Positions 43,520 through 55,627 of a stretch of 64,000 nucleotides of DNA are shown in pieces. The notes beneath the pieces are model-generated. The model had not been told where the DNA came from. It saw only the letters and a list, made by a program, of their open reading frames with translations, and made no database searches. Position 1 is the stretch's first letter. Each line of letters opens with the position of its first letter. Location: NCBI GenBank assembly GCA_949751835.1, contig CATKHK010000003.1, positions 558,001-622,000 of the forward strand, given 5' to 3'. The position numbers were made by a program, and so were the translations under genes. This DNA comes from Blepharisma japonicum (taxonomy: Eukaryota; Ciliophora; Heterotrichea; Heterotrichida; Blepharismidae).

Positions 43520-45538
43520 ATGGAAGGAAGGGTGAAAGAAATTTCAAAGCTGCTTGAGTCTGCTATGAGACTTTCTTGCACAATCAAAAAAGGCATCTTA
43601 TTTAGCAAAACTTCAGCATTAGTTAAGTTCTGCACAGAAGAACCCTATCAGAGCCAAGGCCGAGATTTCTTTAAACTATATGGCTTCAACTCACTTTTTT
43701 CTTTAACCCAAGCCAACTCTGAATATTATTCCCCATCAAGGAATTATAAAATCATAATCAGAAGTGAAAAAGAAGAAGAGCAATATTTTGAACTTTGGGA
43801 CCAATAAAGATTAAGACTTGTAAAAGAGCTCAAAAAAGTTCATTCAATAATTATAGAAAATCCTGTTTTCGGAGAAATTTCTTGGAGTAGTGATGAAAGA
43901 TACATTTCTTATATCGCTGAAGCTTCAAAGAAAAAGTCTGGGTCATTTTGGAGTGGAGAAGAAAATATTGGCAATTCAAATCTCTATAAAGAAAACTTTG
44001 GAGAAGGGCTTTCAAATGTTACTGATCCTAAACTATTTATTTTTGACATACAAGAAAATTCAATTTCAGAAATTTCTTTACCAGCAGACATATATCCGGC
44101 ACAATCAGTATTCAGACCTAATTCGCAAGATTTAGTTATTGTTGGATTCAAAAAGACTCCATACAAAGTTGGCATGACTGCAATGCTTAACAGAGAATCC
44201 AATTTATATCAAATTAACATCACTACTAAAGAAGCAACTAAAATCGATATCCAAAATACTTTGCAAGGGATCCTTTATCCTAGATTTAATCCAAGTGGCA
44301 ATTTACTCGCATATTATGGAGTTCCAAAAGGAAAAAGATCCCATGTGATGTGCTTGTCAATTAATTTGCTTGACTGGGAAAATAAAGTTCCTCGTTGTAT
44401 TGTAGATGTTGTTGAAGACTATAATGATCACTATAATGGAATTTATGGCTTTCAGGATACGCTTTCAACACTAAGCTGGCTTAATGATGAAAAACTAATA
44501 TTTGAAACTAATCATAAAGGAAGCGATTGCATATTTACAGCTGATTTGAATGGAAACGTAAATGAATTCACTTATGATCTTCAAAAGCCATATCATTTAT
44601 CCTTACTCGATGTGCAGCAAGACACTGCTTTAATTAGAGCTGCAAATGGCTTGAATTTTCATAGAATTCTTATCGCCAATCATACTAATGGTACCTGGTC
44701 AAATAGTTTGATTGACAATCTAACCCCAACACCTAGGACTCCAGAAGCAGAAAAAATAATTGAAGCCTTAAATAGTACCACTATGACTACAATCCAACAT
44801 CAAAATACAGATATGTCGAGCTTTTTATATCATACTTCTCCAGGTAACCCATTATTTATAATCCCTCATAGTGGTCCACATTCTTCAGGGGATGTTGATT
44901 TTTCATGGTCATTAGGTGTAAGATTGGCACTGGGCTATAATGTTTTGATGGCTAATTTTAGGGGAGGCACTGGATATGGCAATAAAAATTTAGAAGCTTT
45001 GCTCAAAAATGTTGGAACGATGGATATTGAAGACTGTTTGGAATCTTTAGAGCTTGCAAAGCAATATGTAGATACAAACTATGTAATATCATTTGGTGGA
45101 AGCCATGGAGGATTTTTAAGTGCACACTTAGCATCAACTGGAGTACCCAAACTAAGCATTGTCGTAAATGGCGTTTATGATATTTCTTCAATGAGTCTAG
45201 TAACTGATATAACAGATTGGTGCTATGCTGAAGTATTTAATGAAGATCCAGTTTTCCCTCCTAGTGAAGCTCATATTGCAGGGATGTATAGAGCTTCACC
45301 TGTAGCTAGAGCTGGAAATATTAACATACCAGTTCTTATTGTGGCAGGAGGTTCTGATATGCGTGTTCCACCTCATTTATCTATGGAACTCTATAGAGTC
45401 TTGAAAGGAAGAGGAATTGACGTTAAGTTACTTTGGTATGAGAAGGACGGACATGGTCTCTTAAGCAAATCTACAGCTTACGATTTTATAGCTAACCACT
45501 TTGTTTGGGTTGAAGAAAAGATGAAAGGATCAGCATAA
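43520..45538 (+). pseudogene. S9 acylaminoacyl-peptidase-like, copy A, one in-frame stop
   Basis: The frame runs 672 codons with a single TAA at 43805-43807. Copy C has CAA there (WDQQRLRL) and copy B CAT. No GT...AG stretch covers it. Everything else is intact: an N-terminal beta-propeller half, then the alpha/beta hydrolase with FRGGTGYGNKN, nucleophile GGSHGG, acid in GGSDMRVPP and base in DGHGLL. The family removes acylated N-terminal residues or cleaves short peptides. Either this copy is freshly inactivated, or translation restarts downstream, or the stop is read through. An internal start at 44174 would lack half the propeller. It is a direct repeat of copy B and inverted relative to copy C. 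Confidence 0.75.
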
Positions 45539-46213
45539 TAAAAACTAATAATAAGTTTTAAAAATGGGAGTAAGAATCAAAGATATCGCAAACATTGCTG
45601 AACTCTATAAGTGCATTCCTGCATTCCTGCATTCTAACTAAACGATTTTAATCCAAAATTTGGCTGTTAAAAATATTAAATAAGAATCTAATTAATCCAA
45701 AATGAATGATATCATAAATTTATATAAGTAACCCTAGCAATCTTTGAAAAACCATGTAAATAATTATAACTCATTATGTAAAATTGGATAATAATATTTC
45801 TATAAAAATATAGAGTTTATTGCAATTTTAGTGATCTTTTATTTTCTATTAATCAATACATAGCATTAAGTTGAAATAAATTTTGGCAAGCATGCAAAAC
45901 AAGAAAGAAATTAATTATAATATGATTTTACATAAATTATTTTTGTAACTTGAAGAATAATTCTTATTTTCCGAACTCTTCTTTTTGGGAATTAACCTAA
46001 AGAAAAATTATTAAATAAAATGAAAAATCTTTTCAAAGTGAGAAATCAATCTTGCTCTTAAAGGGGCGGAAGCAAAATAATGAGGATACCTAAAAACTTG
46101 CAAGAATTTAATATTAACGAGATATAAAGCATTTTCACATAATTGAAAGATGCAAATCCAATATTTAGCGAAGTTCTTAATTATTATGAATGATAATTAA
46201 TCAATAATATAAA
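45539..46213. other. Spacer between peptidase copies A and B
   Basis: This AT-rich spacer of about 675 bases includes a tiny tandem repeat, three units of tgcattcc near 45612-45635. No gene is seen. Being between two related genes it may hold the promoter of copy B. Confidence 0.45.
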
Positions 46214-48226
46214 ATGGAAGGAAGAGTGGGAGAAATTTCAAAACTGCTTGAATCTGCTATGAGACTTTCTTGCACTGTCAAAAAAGGTATCTTATTTAAT
46301 AAAACCTCAGCGCTAATTAAGTTCTGCACAGATGAACCGTATCAGAGTCAAGGCCGAGATTTCTTCAAGCTATACGGCTTTAACTCACTTCTTCCTTTAA
46401 CTCAAGCGAACTCTGAATATTATTCTCCTTCAAGGAATTATAAAATCATTATCAAAGGTGAAAAAGAAGATGAACAATATTTTGAAATTTGGGATCAGCA
46501 TAGATTAAGACTTGTAAAAGAGCTCAAAAAAGTTCATTCAACAATTATAGAAAATCCTGTTTTTGGAGAAATTTCTTGGAGCAGCGATGAGAGATATATT
46601 ACTTACATCGCTGAAGCTTCAAAGAAAAAATCTGGGTCGTTTTGGAGTGGAGAAGAAAATATTGGCAATACAAATCTCTATAAAGAAAACTTCGGGGAAT
46701 TGCTTTTTAATGTTACTGATCCTAAGCTATTTATATTTGATATAAAAGAAAATTCAATTTCAGAAATTCCTTTGCCAGCAGATATATATCCAGCGCAATC
46801 AATATTCAGACCTAATTCGTATGATTTAGTTATTGTTGGATTCAAAAAGACCCCATACAAAGTAGGTATGACTGCAATGCTTAACAGAGAATCCAATTTA
46901 TATCAAATTAGCATCGCTACTAAAGAAGTAATTAAAATCGATACCCAAAATACTTTTCAAGGGATTGCTATTCCTAGATTTAATCCAAGCGGCAATTTAC
47001 TCGCATATTATGGAGTTCCGAAAGGAAAAAGATCCCATGTTACGTGTTTATCAATTAATTTGCTTGACTGGGAAAATAAAGCTCCCCGCTGCCTTGTGGA
47101 TGTGGTTGAAGACTGCAATGATCATTTTAATGGGATTTATGGATTTTACGATATACTTTCAACACTAAGCTGGCTTAATGATGCAAAATTAATATTTGAA
47201 ACCCAGCATAAAGGAAGCAATTGTATATTCACGGCTGATTTAAATGGAAATGTCAATGAATTCACTTATGATCTTCAAAAGCCATATCATTTATCATTAC
47301 TCGATGTGCAGCAAGACACTGCTTTAATTAGAGCTGCAAATGGCTTGAATTTTCATAGAATTCTTATCGCCAATCATACTAATGGTACCTGGTCAAATAG
47401 TTTGATTGACAATCTAACCCCAACACCTAGGACTCCAGAAGAAGAAAAAATAATTGAAGCTTTAAGTAGCGCCACTATGACTACAATCCAACATCAAAAT
47501 ACAGAAATTTCAAGCGTTTTATATCATACTTCTCCAGGCAATCCATTATTTATTATCCCTCATGGTGGTCCACATAATATAGGAGTTGTAGATTTTACAT
47601 GGCAATTGGGTGTCAGATTAGCATTGGGCTATAATGTTTTGGTGAATAATTTTAGGGGAAGCACTGGATATGGCAATAGAATTTTAGAAGCTTTACTAGG
47701 AAATGCAGGAACTGTGGATGTTGAAGACTGCTTGGAGGCTTTAGAACTTGCAAAGCAATATGTAGATACAAGCTATGTTATATCATATGGTCGAAGTTAT
47801 GGGGGATTTTTAAGTGCACACTTAGCATCAACTGGAGTCCCCAAACTAAGTATTGTCGTAAATGGTGTTACTGATATTTCTTCAATGAGTTTAACAACAG
47901 ATATAACAGATTGATGTTTTGCTGAAGTGTTTAACGAAGATCCAGTTTTCCCTCCTAGCGAGGCTCATATTTCAGGAATGTATAGAGCTTCACCTATAGC
48001 TAGAGCTGGAAATATTAACATACCAGTTCTAATTGTGACAGGAGGCTTCGATAAACGTGTTCCACCTCATTCATCTATGGAACTCTATAGAGTATTAAAA
48101 GGTAGAGGAGTTGATGTTAAGTTGTTTTGGTATGACAAGGATGGGCATGGCCTCTTTGGAAAAGCAACAACATATGATTATACAGCTAATCATTTAGTTT
48201 GGATTGAAGAAAAAATCAAAAGATAG
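46214..48226 (+). CDS. S9 acylaminoacyl-peptidase-like, copy B
   Basis: The protein has 670 residues in a single frame; TGA at 47912-47914 reads Trp where copies A and C have TGG. The layout is N-terminal propeller (about 1-390) and C-terminal Peptidase_S9 hydrolase. The nucleophile elbow is GRSYGG, different from GGSHGG in copies A and C. The acid loop reads GGFDKRVPP instead of GGSD; the base is in DGHGLF. All three triad residues remain, so it is likely active, perhaps with changed specificity. Bases 47255-47441 are almost identical to 44561-44747 of copy A, while the flanks differ more. No signal peptide is present, so it is probably cytosolic. Confidence 0.88.
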
Positions 48227-48486
48227 GAATAATAAAGCTTAATAATAAATTCCTAAAAAAGGGAGAATTAAAGATATCTAAAAATTTTTTGTGTATTTCC
48301 TTCATTCCTAAACGAGTTCATATTAGCCAAACTCTGTAAATATTGTTATATTGCAAGAGATTACCAAAGCATATGCTAGATTTCACAAAATTTTATAATA
48401 TTAATCAAATTTGTCTAAGTGATGCGTAGATTGATTCAAGAAGACTTGCTTCTTTCTTCCATTTTTAGGAATTTATTATTGCTTAA

Positions 48487-50505
48487 TTATGATGATCCTT
48501 TCATCTTTTCTTCAACCCAAATAAACTGGTTAGCTATAAAGTCGTAAGCCGTAGATTTGCTTAAGAGACCATGTCCATCATTATCATACCAAAGTAACTT
48601 AACGTCAACTCCTCTTCCTTTCAAGACTCTATAGAGCTCCATAGATGAATGAGGTGGAACACGTTTATCGGAGCCTCCTGTCACAATTAGAACTGGTATG
48701 TTAATATTTCCAGCTCTAGCTATAGGTGAAGCTCTATACATTCCTGCAATATGAGCTTCACTAGGAGGGAAAGCTGGATCTTCGTTAAACACTTCAGCAT
48801 AACACCAATCTGTTATATCAGTCACTAAACTCATTGAAGAAATATCAGTAACACCATTTACGACAATACTTAGTTTGGGCACTCCAGTTGATGCTAAGTG
48901 TGCGCTTAAAAATCCTCCATGACTTCCTCCAAATGATATCACATAGTTTGTATCTACATAATGTTTAGCAAGCTCTATAGACTCTAAACAATCTTCAACA
49001 TCCATCGTTCCAACATTTTTGAGCAAAGCTTCTAAATTTTTACTGCCATACCCAGTACTTCCCCTAAAATTAGGGATCAAAACATTATAGCCCAAAGCCA
49101 ATCTTACACCTAATGACCATGTAAAATCTACAACCCCTGAAGAATGTGGACCACCATGGGGGATTATAAATAATGGGTTACCTGGTGAAGTATGATATAA
49201 AAAGCTTGACATTTCTGTATTTTGATGTTGGATTGTAGTCATAGTGGTACTATTTAAGGCCTCAATTATTTTTTCTTCTTCTGGAGTTGTAGGTCTTGGG
49301 GTTAGATTGTCAATCAAAGTATTTGACCAGGTACCATTAGTGTGATTGGCGATAATAATTCTGTGAAAATTCAAGCCATTTGCAGCTCTAATTAAAGCAG
49401 TGTCTTGCTGCACATCGAGTAAGGATAAATGATATGGCTTTTGAAGATCATAAGTGAATTCATTGACGTTTCCATTTAAATCAGCTGTAAATATGCAATC
49501 GCTTCCTTTATGATGGGTCTCAAATATTAATTTTTCATCATTAAGTCAGCTTAGCGTTGAAAGTGAATCGTGAAAACCATAAATTCCATTATAGTGATCA
49601 TTATAGTCTTCAACCACATCGACAAGACAGCGTGGAACTTTATTTTCCCAGTCAAGCAAATTAATTGACAAGCACATCATATGAGATCTTTTTCCTTTTG
49701 GAACTCCATAATATGCGAGTAAATTGCCACTTGGATTAAATCTAGGAAAAACAATGCCTTGCAAAGTATTTTGGGTATCAATTTTAGTTACTTCTTTAGT
49801 AGTGAGATTAATTTGATATAAATTGGATTCTCTGTTAAGCATTGCAGCCAGTCCAACTTTGTATGGGGTCTTTTTTAATCCAACTATAACTAAATCATAT
49901 GAATTTGGTCTAAATTTTGATTGTGCTGGATATATGTCTGCTGGTAAAGGAATTTCTGATATTGAATTCTCTTGTATGTCAAAAATAAATAGCTTAGGAT
50001 CAGTAACATTTACAAGCCCTTCTCCGAAGTTTTCTTTATAGAGATTTGAATTGCCAATATTTTCTTCTCCGCTCCAAAACGACGCAGATTTTTTCTTCGA
50101 AGCTTCGGCGATGTAAGAAATATACCTTTCATCACTGCTCCAAGAAATTTCTCCGAAAACAGGATTTTCTATAATTGTTGAATGAACTTTTTTGAGCTCT
50201 TTTACAAGTCTTAATCTTTGCTGGTCCCAAAGTTCAAAATATTGCTCCTCTTCTTTTTCACCTCTGATCAAAATTTTATGATTCCTTGAGGGGGAATAGT
50301 ATTCAGAGTTAGCCTGGGTTAAAGGAAGAAGTGAGTTGAAGCCATATAGCTTAAAGAAATCTCTGCCTTGGCTCTGATAGGGTTCTTCTGTGCAATACTT
50401 AACTAAAGCTGAGGTTTTGCTAAATAAGAAGCCTTTTTTGATGGTGCAAGAAAGTCTCATAGCAGATTCAAGCAGTTTTGAAATCTCTTTCACTCTTCCT
50501 TCCAT
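48487..50505 (-). CDS. S9 acylaminoacyl-peptidase-like, copy C
   Basis: The protein has 672 residues in a single frame; TGA at 49546-49548 reads Trp (STLSWLND). It has the same architecture as copies A and B, with nucleophile GGSHGG, acid in GGSDKRVPP and base in DGHGLL, so it should be an active serine peptidase of family S9, subfamily of acylaminoacyl-peptidase/prolyl oligopeptidase type. It is closer to copy A than to copy B over the hydrolase half. It is inverted relative to both, with 260 bases between its stop and the stop of copy B. Confidence 0.9.
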
Positions 50506-50573
50506 TTATATTACGGAAATTTTATGATAAATATTGGGTATCTATCTTTAATTATGTGAAATTACTTACTTAG

Positions 50574-51500
50574 CTATTTCAATTTTTTAAAGCGCTCTTC
50601 GATATCATCTAGCTCATTTCGCGGCCCAGACTCTATTTTTGGATCATCCTTAGGAGAATTTGTAGGGCTTGGAGTTTTTGTTTCTTCTTCATGCAAATCT
50701 TCAATATCAGGGTCAGGATATTGGCTCTTGGGTTTTTCAATCTCTCCATTTGCATCTTCAGCTCTTTTATCAATAGTAGCTTTTGGATATAAGTTTTCCC
50801 CGAGGTTGGGTGTTGCGTTTTTTTCTTCTTCATTTTCAACAACTTTTGTGCTCATCCTTGTCGGACAAGAAGCTTCAAAATTTCCAAGATTTTGCGGATT
50901 AAATTTCATTGGATTTACAATAGTTTGCATATACTAAATAATTTTTACCTTCTTAACTTCTGATCCAGGCACAAAGTCGACTCTTTTTTCTGATGCAATT
51001 TCAATTATTTTCATCATTTTTTCATTTTCTGATGGTATGCAAGAAACTAATTTATTAAGAACAGCATGGTTTACCATCCCATCTGCATCAATATTCGCTT
51101 TTTCACAGTACTCAATGCCATATTTTCCTGCAAATTGTTTTCTTATTTTTATCATTTCTTCACATTCTGATCGGCCTGCACTTCATATTAATGTGTCAAC
51201 TGCTGTTCTTAATTCTGCAGGACAGACTTTGGATTCAGAAATTTGTCTAATTCTTTCATTGCATTGAATACAAAACATAGAAACGATTTCTAAAGCTGAG
51301 ATATAATTTTCTGTGTTTATAAAACCTTCCACTTTGATCATAGCCATCTCTTCTTGACCATTTCTGAGAAGGGAAGCTATTTCATCTTTTAAATTATAGT
51401 TTGCGGCCATTCGTTTGTTTTTAATGAGACCGATTCTGATGACAGCCATTTGGAGACTTGTTTTTAGCTTGTCAGCATTGTAGGATGGTTTATTCCCCAT
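50574..51500 (-). CDS. IST1: IST1-like ESCRT-III-associated protein
   Basis: The protein has 303 residues after removing a 15-nt intron at 50934-50948; TGA at 51183-51185 reads Trp. The start at 51500 gives MGNKPSYNADKLKTSL, matching the IST1 start F-x-K-LK-x-L with basic helix 1. The IST1 helical bundle follows (NYNLKDEIASLLRNGQEEMA, KVEGFINTENYISALEI, CPAELRTAVDTLIW). A Pro/Asp-rich linker leads to a C-terminal MIM-like helix (LDDIEERFKKLK), the motif that binds MIT domains of Vps4 and similar proteins. IST1 works on endosome tubules and at the abscission stage. Assignment is good. Confidence 0.88.
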
Positions 51501-51716
51501 TTTTAATAAATAAACGGCCAATGGTTAGTATCATAGATAATGACATTTTTTTAAAAATAAAATTGATAAAAATAATAAAATAATTATTTTTGATTTCTTG
51601 CTGTGTTTTGGCCAGATTCATAAGAAAAATATATGCTAGGGTCAGAAAATTTTTATAATAATAATTTATATTTCCAGTGAGTTTAAGTTAATCGATTTTT
51701 TAAATTCTACTTACAC

Positions 51717-52337
51717 TTATAATCCTTGCTTTATGCTTCTTGATTTCCCTTCAGATGTAAATGGTCTTGCTTTATTAAAATCAAACTTTTGAAAAGTTCC
51801 TGCAGTTGTAGGTCTATTATACTCTGTAGCAGGCGAATTTGTGCTTAAAAGATCAAAGCTTGTAGACTTTGGAATTCTTCCAGCATTTTCTGAAAGCTTA
51901 AGTGACAAATATTGATTGTAATTGAACTCTCTATTTCATTTCTTTGTTGAGTACACAGATTTCGCACTTTGCAATCTTCTAAGTATTTTTTTGTTTTCAT
52001 CTGTTATTTTGGTAAGCTCTGTAACTCTTGAATTCTTATTCAATGATAGATTTTGAGGGGCGGTTTTAGAGAGTAGTGAATGAGGAGTTAATGTTGAAGG
52101 CTTCATATCAATTTCTAGCATTTTTTGAAGAAGAAGCTTATTCTGTTGGTCAATCACAGCTCCTCTGTCATTTTTTATCCTTTCTTGCTTGGCTCGGCTT
52201 TGAAGATGAGGCATTGCTTTTGGAGGAAGATTGTCTATGCGAGGTCTAATATTTCTAATTTTTATTTGATGCAGCATATGCTCTCTTAAGATTTCTCGAT
52301 CTGTGCAGCGCTTGTTGGCACCTACGATATTCCACAT
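51717..52337 (-). CDS. CFAP97/hemingway-like ciliary protein
   Basis: The protein has 206 residues in a single frame; TGA at 51936-51938 reads Trp. The front part (residues 1-135) follows the KIAA1430/CFAP97 pattern: AMPHLQSRAKQERIKNDR, then NKLLLQKMLEID, then ELTKITDENKKILRRLQSA and a final YSTKKWNREF, with the conserved Tyr...Trp ending. The rest is Ser/Thr-rich and disordered. Proteins of this group are needed for ciliary and sperm axonemes in animals. It fits a ciliate well; assignment is from pattern memory. Confidence 0.7.
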
Positions 52338-52732
52338 TCAGATAATTTATATTTGACTAATTAAAGTAATGAAAAAAAATTAATAAGTTCATTGCTATTA
52401 AAAATATACATGAATAGTTTTCAAAATTCTATAGTTTCTTAATCATAATATTCTGTGGCTTTAATTAATTTGTAGGAATTGCTTTAAAATTTATGGAAAA
52501 AAGTTTGTAGTTAAATATTCATAGTGCTAATTATATAGTAAGAATATACATTAAAACTTGATGATAACTGAGAAAATTACAAGAAAAATTTTTAAAGATG
52601 ACAATTTAAGTCTATTTTATTTATCCAAAAACAAGATATATTTCGATTTTGAAATATTAATGAAGCTTTCCTATTCATCTCTCAGCTCATCTCTACTTCG
52701 CTATAAATTAATATTAAAACCATAAAGAATAA
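52338..52732. promoter_or_regulatory. Divergent upstream region of uL4 and the CFAP97-like gene
   Basis: This spacer of about 395 bases separates two divergent genes. Near the uL4 start is a pyrimidine-rich stretch (52670-52700) followed by a TATAAATTAA-like string around 52703-52712, about 25 bases before the ATG. Whether these act as promoter elements is inference. No gene is seen. Confidence 0.3.
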
Positions 52733-53779
52733 ATGGCTACTACACCTGTAATTACAGTATACGACGCCCAAACCTCAGGCGAAGTTAAAGAAAGCATCGC
52801 CCTTCCAGCTGTTTTCACTGCTCCAATCAGGCTAGATATTGTTCGTTTTGTTCACGATAACCTCAATAAGAACCACCGCCAGCCATACGCAGTCTCCCTC
52901 TGGGCAGGCCACCAACATTCCGCCGAATCCTGGGGTACAGGTCGCGCTGTGTCCAGAATTCCAAGAGTTTCAGGCTCAGGAACAGGCAGAGCAGCTCAAG
53001 GTGCCTTCGGTAACATGTGTAGATCCGGCAGAATGTTCGCCCCTACCAAGATATGGAGAAGATGGCACAGACGTGTTAACATCAAGCAAAAGCGCCACGC
53101 AGTCGCCTCCGCAATTGCAGCTACCGGCGTTCCATCCCTTGCTATGGCAAGAGGCCACCAAATTGACAATGTAAATGAAGTTCCTTTAGTCTTAGACGGA
53201 ATTGAAAAAATTGAAAGAACCAAAGAACTCCTTGACGTCCTCCAAAAATATGGAGCTGGAGACGATTTAGAAAGAGTCGAAAAAAGCGTCCATTTAAGAG
53301 CTGGAAAAGGAAAACACAGAAATAGAAGGTACACTCTAAAGAAAGGACCTTTGATTATTTATGAAGACAAAAACTGTGCTTTAAGAAGAGCTTATAGGAA
53401 CATTCCTGGTGTAGATGCAGTCTCAGTGCACGAATTAAATATCCTCAAGCTTGCACCTGGTGGGACTTTAGGAAGATTTGTAGTCTGGTCTGCAGCAGCT
53501 TTTAAGCTTCTTGATAACATTTTTGGAACTTACTCAACACCTGGAGTTGAAAAGAAAGGCTACACATTGCAAAGACCGACCATGACCCAAGCTGATGTTT
53601 CAGCTATTGCTAAGTCAGATTCTGTACAAGCAGTGTTAAGACCAATAAAACTCGGGGAAGAGGAGCACCATCCTAAAAAACAAAATCCTTATAGAAGCAA
53701 ACGAGCTATGGAAAAGCTTAACCCATTTTTCAAGCTGAAGAAAAGATTTGAAATTCTTAAAAACCGCAGAGGACATTAA
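52733..53779 (+). CDS. RPL4: Ribosomal protein uL4 (RPL4)
   Basis: The protein has 348 residues in a single frame. It matches eukaryotic uL4 along its length: VITVYDAQTSGEVKESIALP, FVHDNLNKNHRQPYAVS, the internal loop GTGRAVSRIPRVSGSGTGRA with the GQGAFGNMCRSGRMFAPTK-like segment, then KRHAVASAIAATGVPSLAMARGH. It is part of the large ribosomal subunit, with the loop lining the exit tunnel. All tryptophans use TGG and codons are C-rich in the first half, as expected for a strongly expressed gene. Its stop is 21 bases from the stop of the convergent gene. Confidence 0.97.
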   Translation: MATTPVITVYDAQTSGEVKESIALPAVFTAPIRLDIVRFVHDNLNKNHRQPYAVSLWAGHQHSAESWGTGRAVSRIPRVSGSGTGRAAQGAFGNMCRSGRMFAPTKIWRRWHRRVNIKQKRHAVASAIAATGVPSLAMARGHQIDNVNEVPLVLDGIEKIERTKELLDVLQKYGAGDDLERVEKSVHLRAGKGKHRNRRYTLKKGPLIIYEDKNCALRRAYRNIPGVDAVSVHELNILKLAPGGTLGRFVVWSAAAFKLLDNIFGTYSTPGVEKKGYTLQRPTMTQADVSAIAKSDSVQAVLRPIKLGEEEHHPKKQNPYRSKRAMEKLNPFFKLKKRFEILKNRRGH

Positions 53780-53800
53780 GTAATTATTTAGAAATAATTT

Positions 53801-54361
53801 TTAAGCTATAACGACTATTCCAGTTCCTTGAACCTTCATAAGAGAAGCACCAATGTAGAACCCGAACAATTTCCATTTTTTGGCCTCATAAGCTTGGACG
53901 GCGTCATAGATGTCTTTGTGAATATCAACTCCATTGACTACCATAATGTTTTCGTCATAGTCAAATGATAGAGGATTTTCGAAAACATTGAGGATATGGT
54001 AAGCTTTAGGAGAGTCTCTTAAAGATTCACCACAATCTGAAAGAATTTTTGGAAGTGATGAGAAAGCTTTTTTAATTTCTTTTAGACCTTCAAGTACTGA
54101 AACTACTGAAGCCTTCTTAAAAAGACTAATAGCTTTTGTTAAATGGGTTTTAATTGAAAGAAGATCTGTAAGGCAATCTTGAATATCATTAACTTCTGAT
54201 TCCGATGCAATTCCTTGTAAAACTCCTTCAATAATTTCATATATTTCATCTTCTTCTGAAAGGGGTTTTGGGGCAGATTTCAGGAGATTCGAGCTTTCTT
54301 CTGGAACATATAATCTTGCAAGTGAAATGCTGAGCAAGCACAAGATTAGAGCAGCTTTCAT
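53801..54361 (-). CDS. Small secreted protein, unknown
   Basis: The protein has 186 residues in a single frame without TGA. A clear signal peptide (MKAALILCLLSISLARL) is followed by a Cys-poor helical domain. Two Cys (QDCLTDLL and LSDCGESL) could form one disulphide. The C-terminus carries a hydrophobic Gly-containing segment (GFYIGASLMKVQGTGIVVIA) that might insert in a membrane. Short secreted proteins with this EIIEGVLQGI...DCL layout occur in several ciliates in large families of unknown role; that comparison is from memory. Confidence 0.75.
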   Translation of the reverse strand: MKAALILCLLSISLARLYVPEESSNLLKSAPKPLSEEDEIYEIIEGVLQGIASESEVNDIQDCLTDLLSIKTHLTKAISLFKKASVVSVLEGLKEIKKAFSSLPKILSDCGESLRDSPKAYHILNVFENPLSFDYDENIMVVNGVDIHKDIYDAVQAYEAKKWKLFGFYIGASLMKVQGTGIVVIA

Positions 54362-54627
54362 ATTTATTAATTCAACATCACTTAGTCAAAATTGGTGAAA
54401 GAATTTCAATGCTACAATAAAAAATATAGATCTTATACAGTGTATACATTTATTGGCACTATAAGTTCTAATAGCTACAGTAGCAGCCTTAAATAGGTTT
54501 TACCTAAATTAAAGTTTAATCTTATATTTATTAAATATACAAGAATTAATAAAACTATATAACTTATGCTTTTATTTTAAATATTTTTCCCAATATTTTG
54601 CCATCTAGCTTAAAAATATGAGTTAAA

Positions 54628-55515
54628 ATGCTTTCAAGAAATAATTCCAAGCATAATTCAGGAAGATATTTTCAGAAAAAGATTGATGAAGATGAGCTAT
54701 CAAACAGGTATCATATGAGAAAAGAACAAATTTGACAAGAAGAGCACGAAAAGGATATTGAGCACAGCAATATTCTAACTTGCCAAAAAATAGAAGAAGA
54801 CTGAGTTAAAGCTTACTTCAAGAGAAAAAGCGAGCCAAAGCAAGACTACTCAAGAGATGCTATAAATAATACTTCTAATAGTATTGCAATACAGACAATT
54901 GAAGTCGATCACAACAGTGATTATGATTCAGAAAATGAATATCCTGATAATTCAATAATACAGCAATATATCGAAGATCAAACCTTATGCCAATCTCAAG
55001 AATATACGATAAAATGAGAAAGCAAAAGAATTGTTCCAAAGACACCAAAACAAATTTGTGTACCAACATATAGAAAACGACGCACAAAAACGTTAGATCT
55101 TGACAAATTGTTTGGTAGCATCCCAATAGTAAAAGCATCTTCGAAGTATTGTATAAAGCCCTTAAAAACTTGCAAGCATTCAAGGGAAGTAAAATCAGTT
55201 GATTTATCAGCAAAACCAAAATCAACCAAAAAGCGGGGAATGCCGAATCTATTATCTAAAGAAAGTTTATTTGAAAGAAGCACGCTGAGTATAACTAAAA
55301 AGAGAAAAGCTTTAAAGGAGGCTTCGAAAATAATTTTTAGCTTCAGAAGCAAATCTGAGCTAAAATCTACTTCATTTATAAAAGAAAGGCCAGCATCACA
55401 GCTGAATTCTTATCGAGATGAGGATGGGATGAAATTACGAGACTTGAGAAAATTAAAACTTTTAGAGAATTTAAACAGGCAACGACGCCCTTGTGTAGCA
55501 CCGATTGGAAATTAA
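54628..55515 (+). CDS. Unknown basic protein
   Basis: The protein has 295 residues from ATG 54628 to TAA 55513-55515, with three TGA read as Trp in the first half. The N-terminal part is acidic and Ser/Asn-rich; the second half is basic (PTYRKRRTKTLDLDKLFGSI, then AKPKSTKKRGMPNLLSK). A short helix ends it (MKLRDLRKLKLLENLNRQRR). No domain is seen. Without TGA as Trp the first 160 residues would be lost. Confidence 0.62.
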
Positions 55516-55627
55516 TCGCTAATATTTTTTTGTATAATTAGAGGGGAAAAAATATAAATTTGCTTGCATTATTAATTTGACACTAAATTTCCACATTTCT
55601 TTAATATATATTAGAATTTTAAAGGGA

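Noticed and set aside
45612-45635. Three tgcattcc units as a repeat array
   Set aside because: Only three short units in a spacer; too small to call a meaningful repeat or CRISPR.
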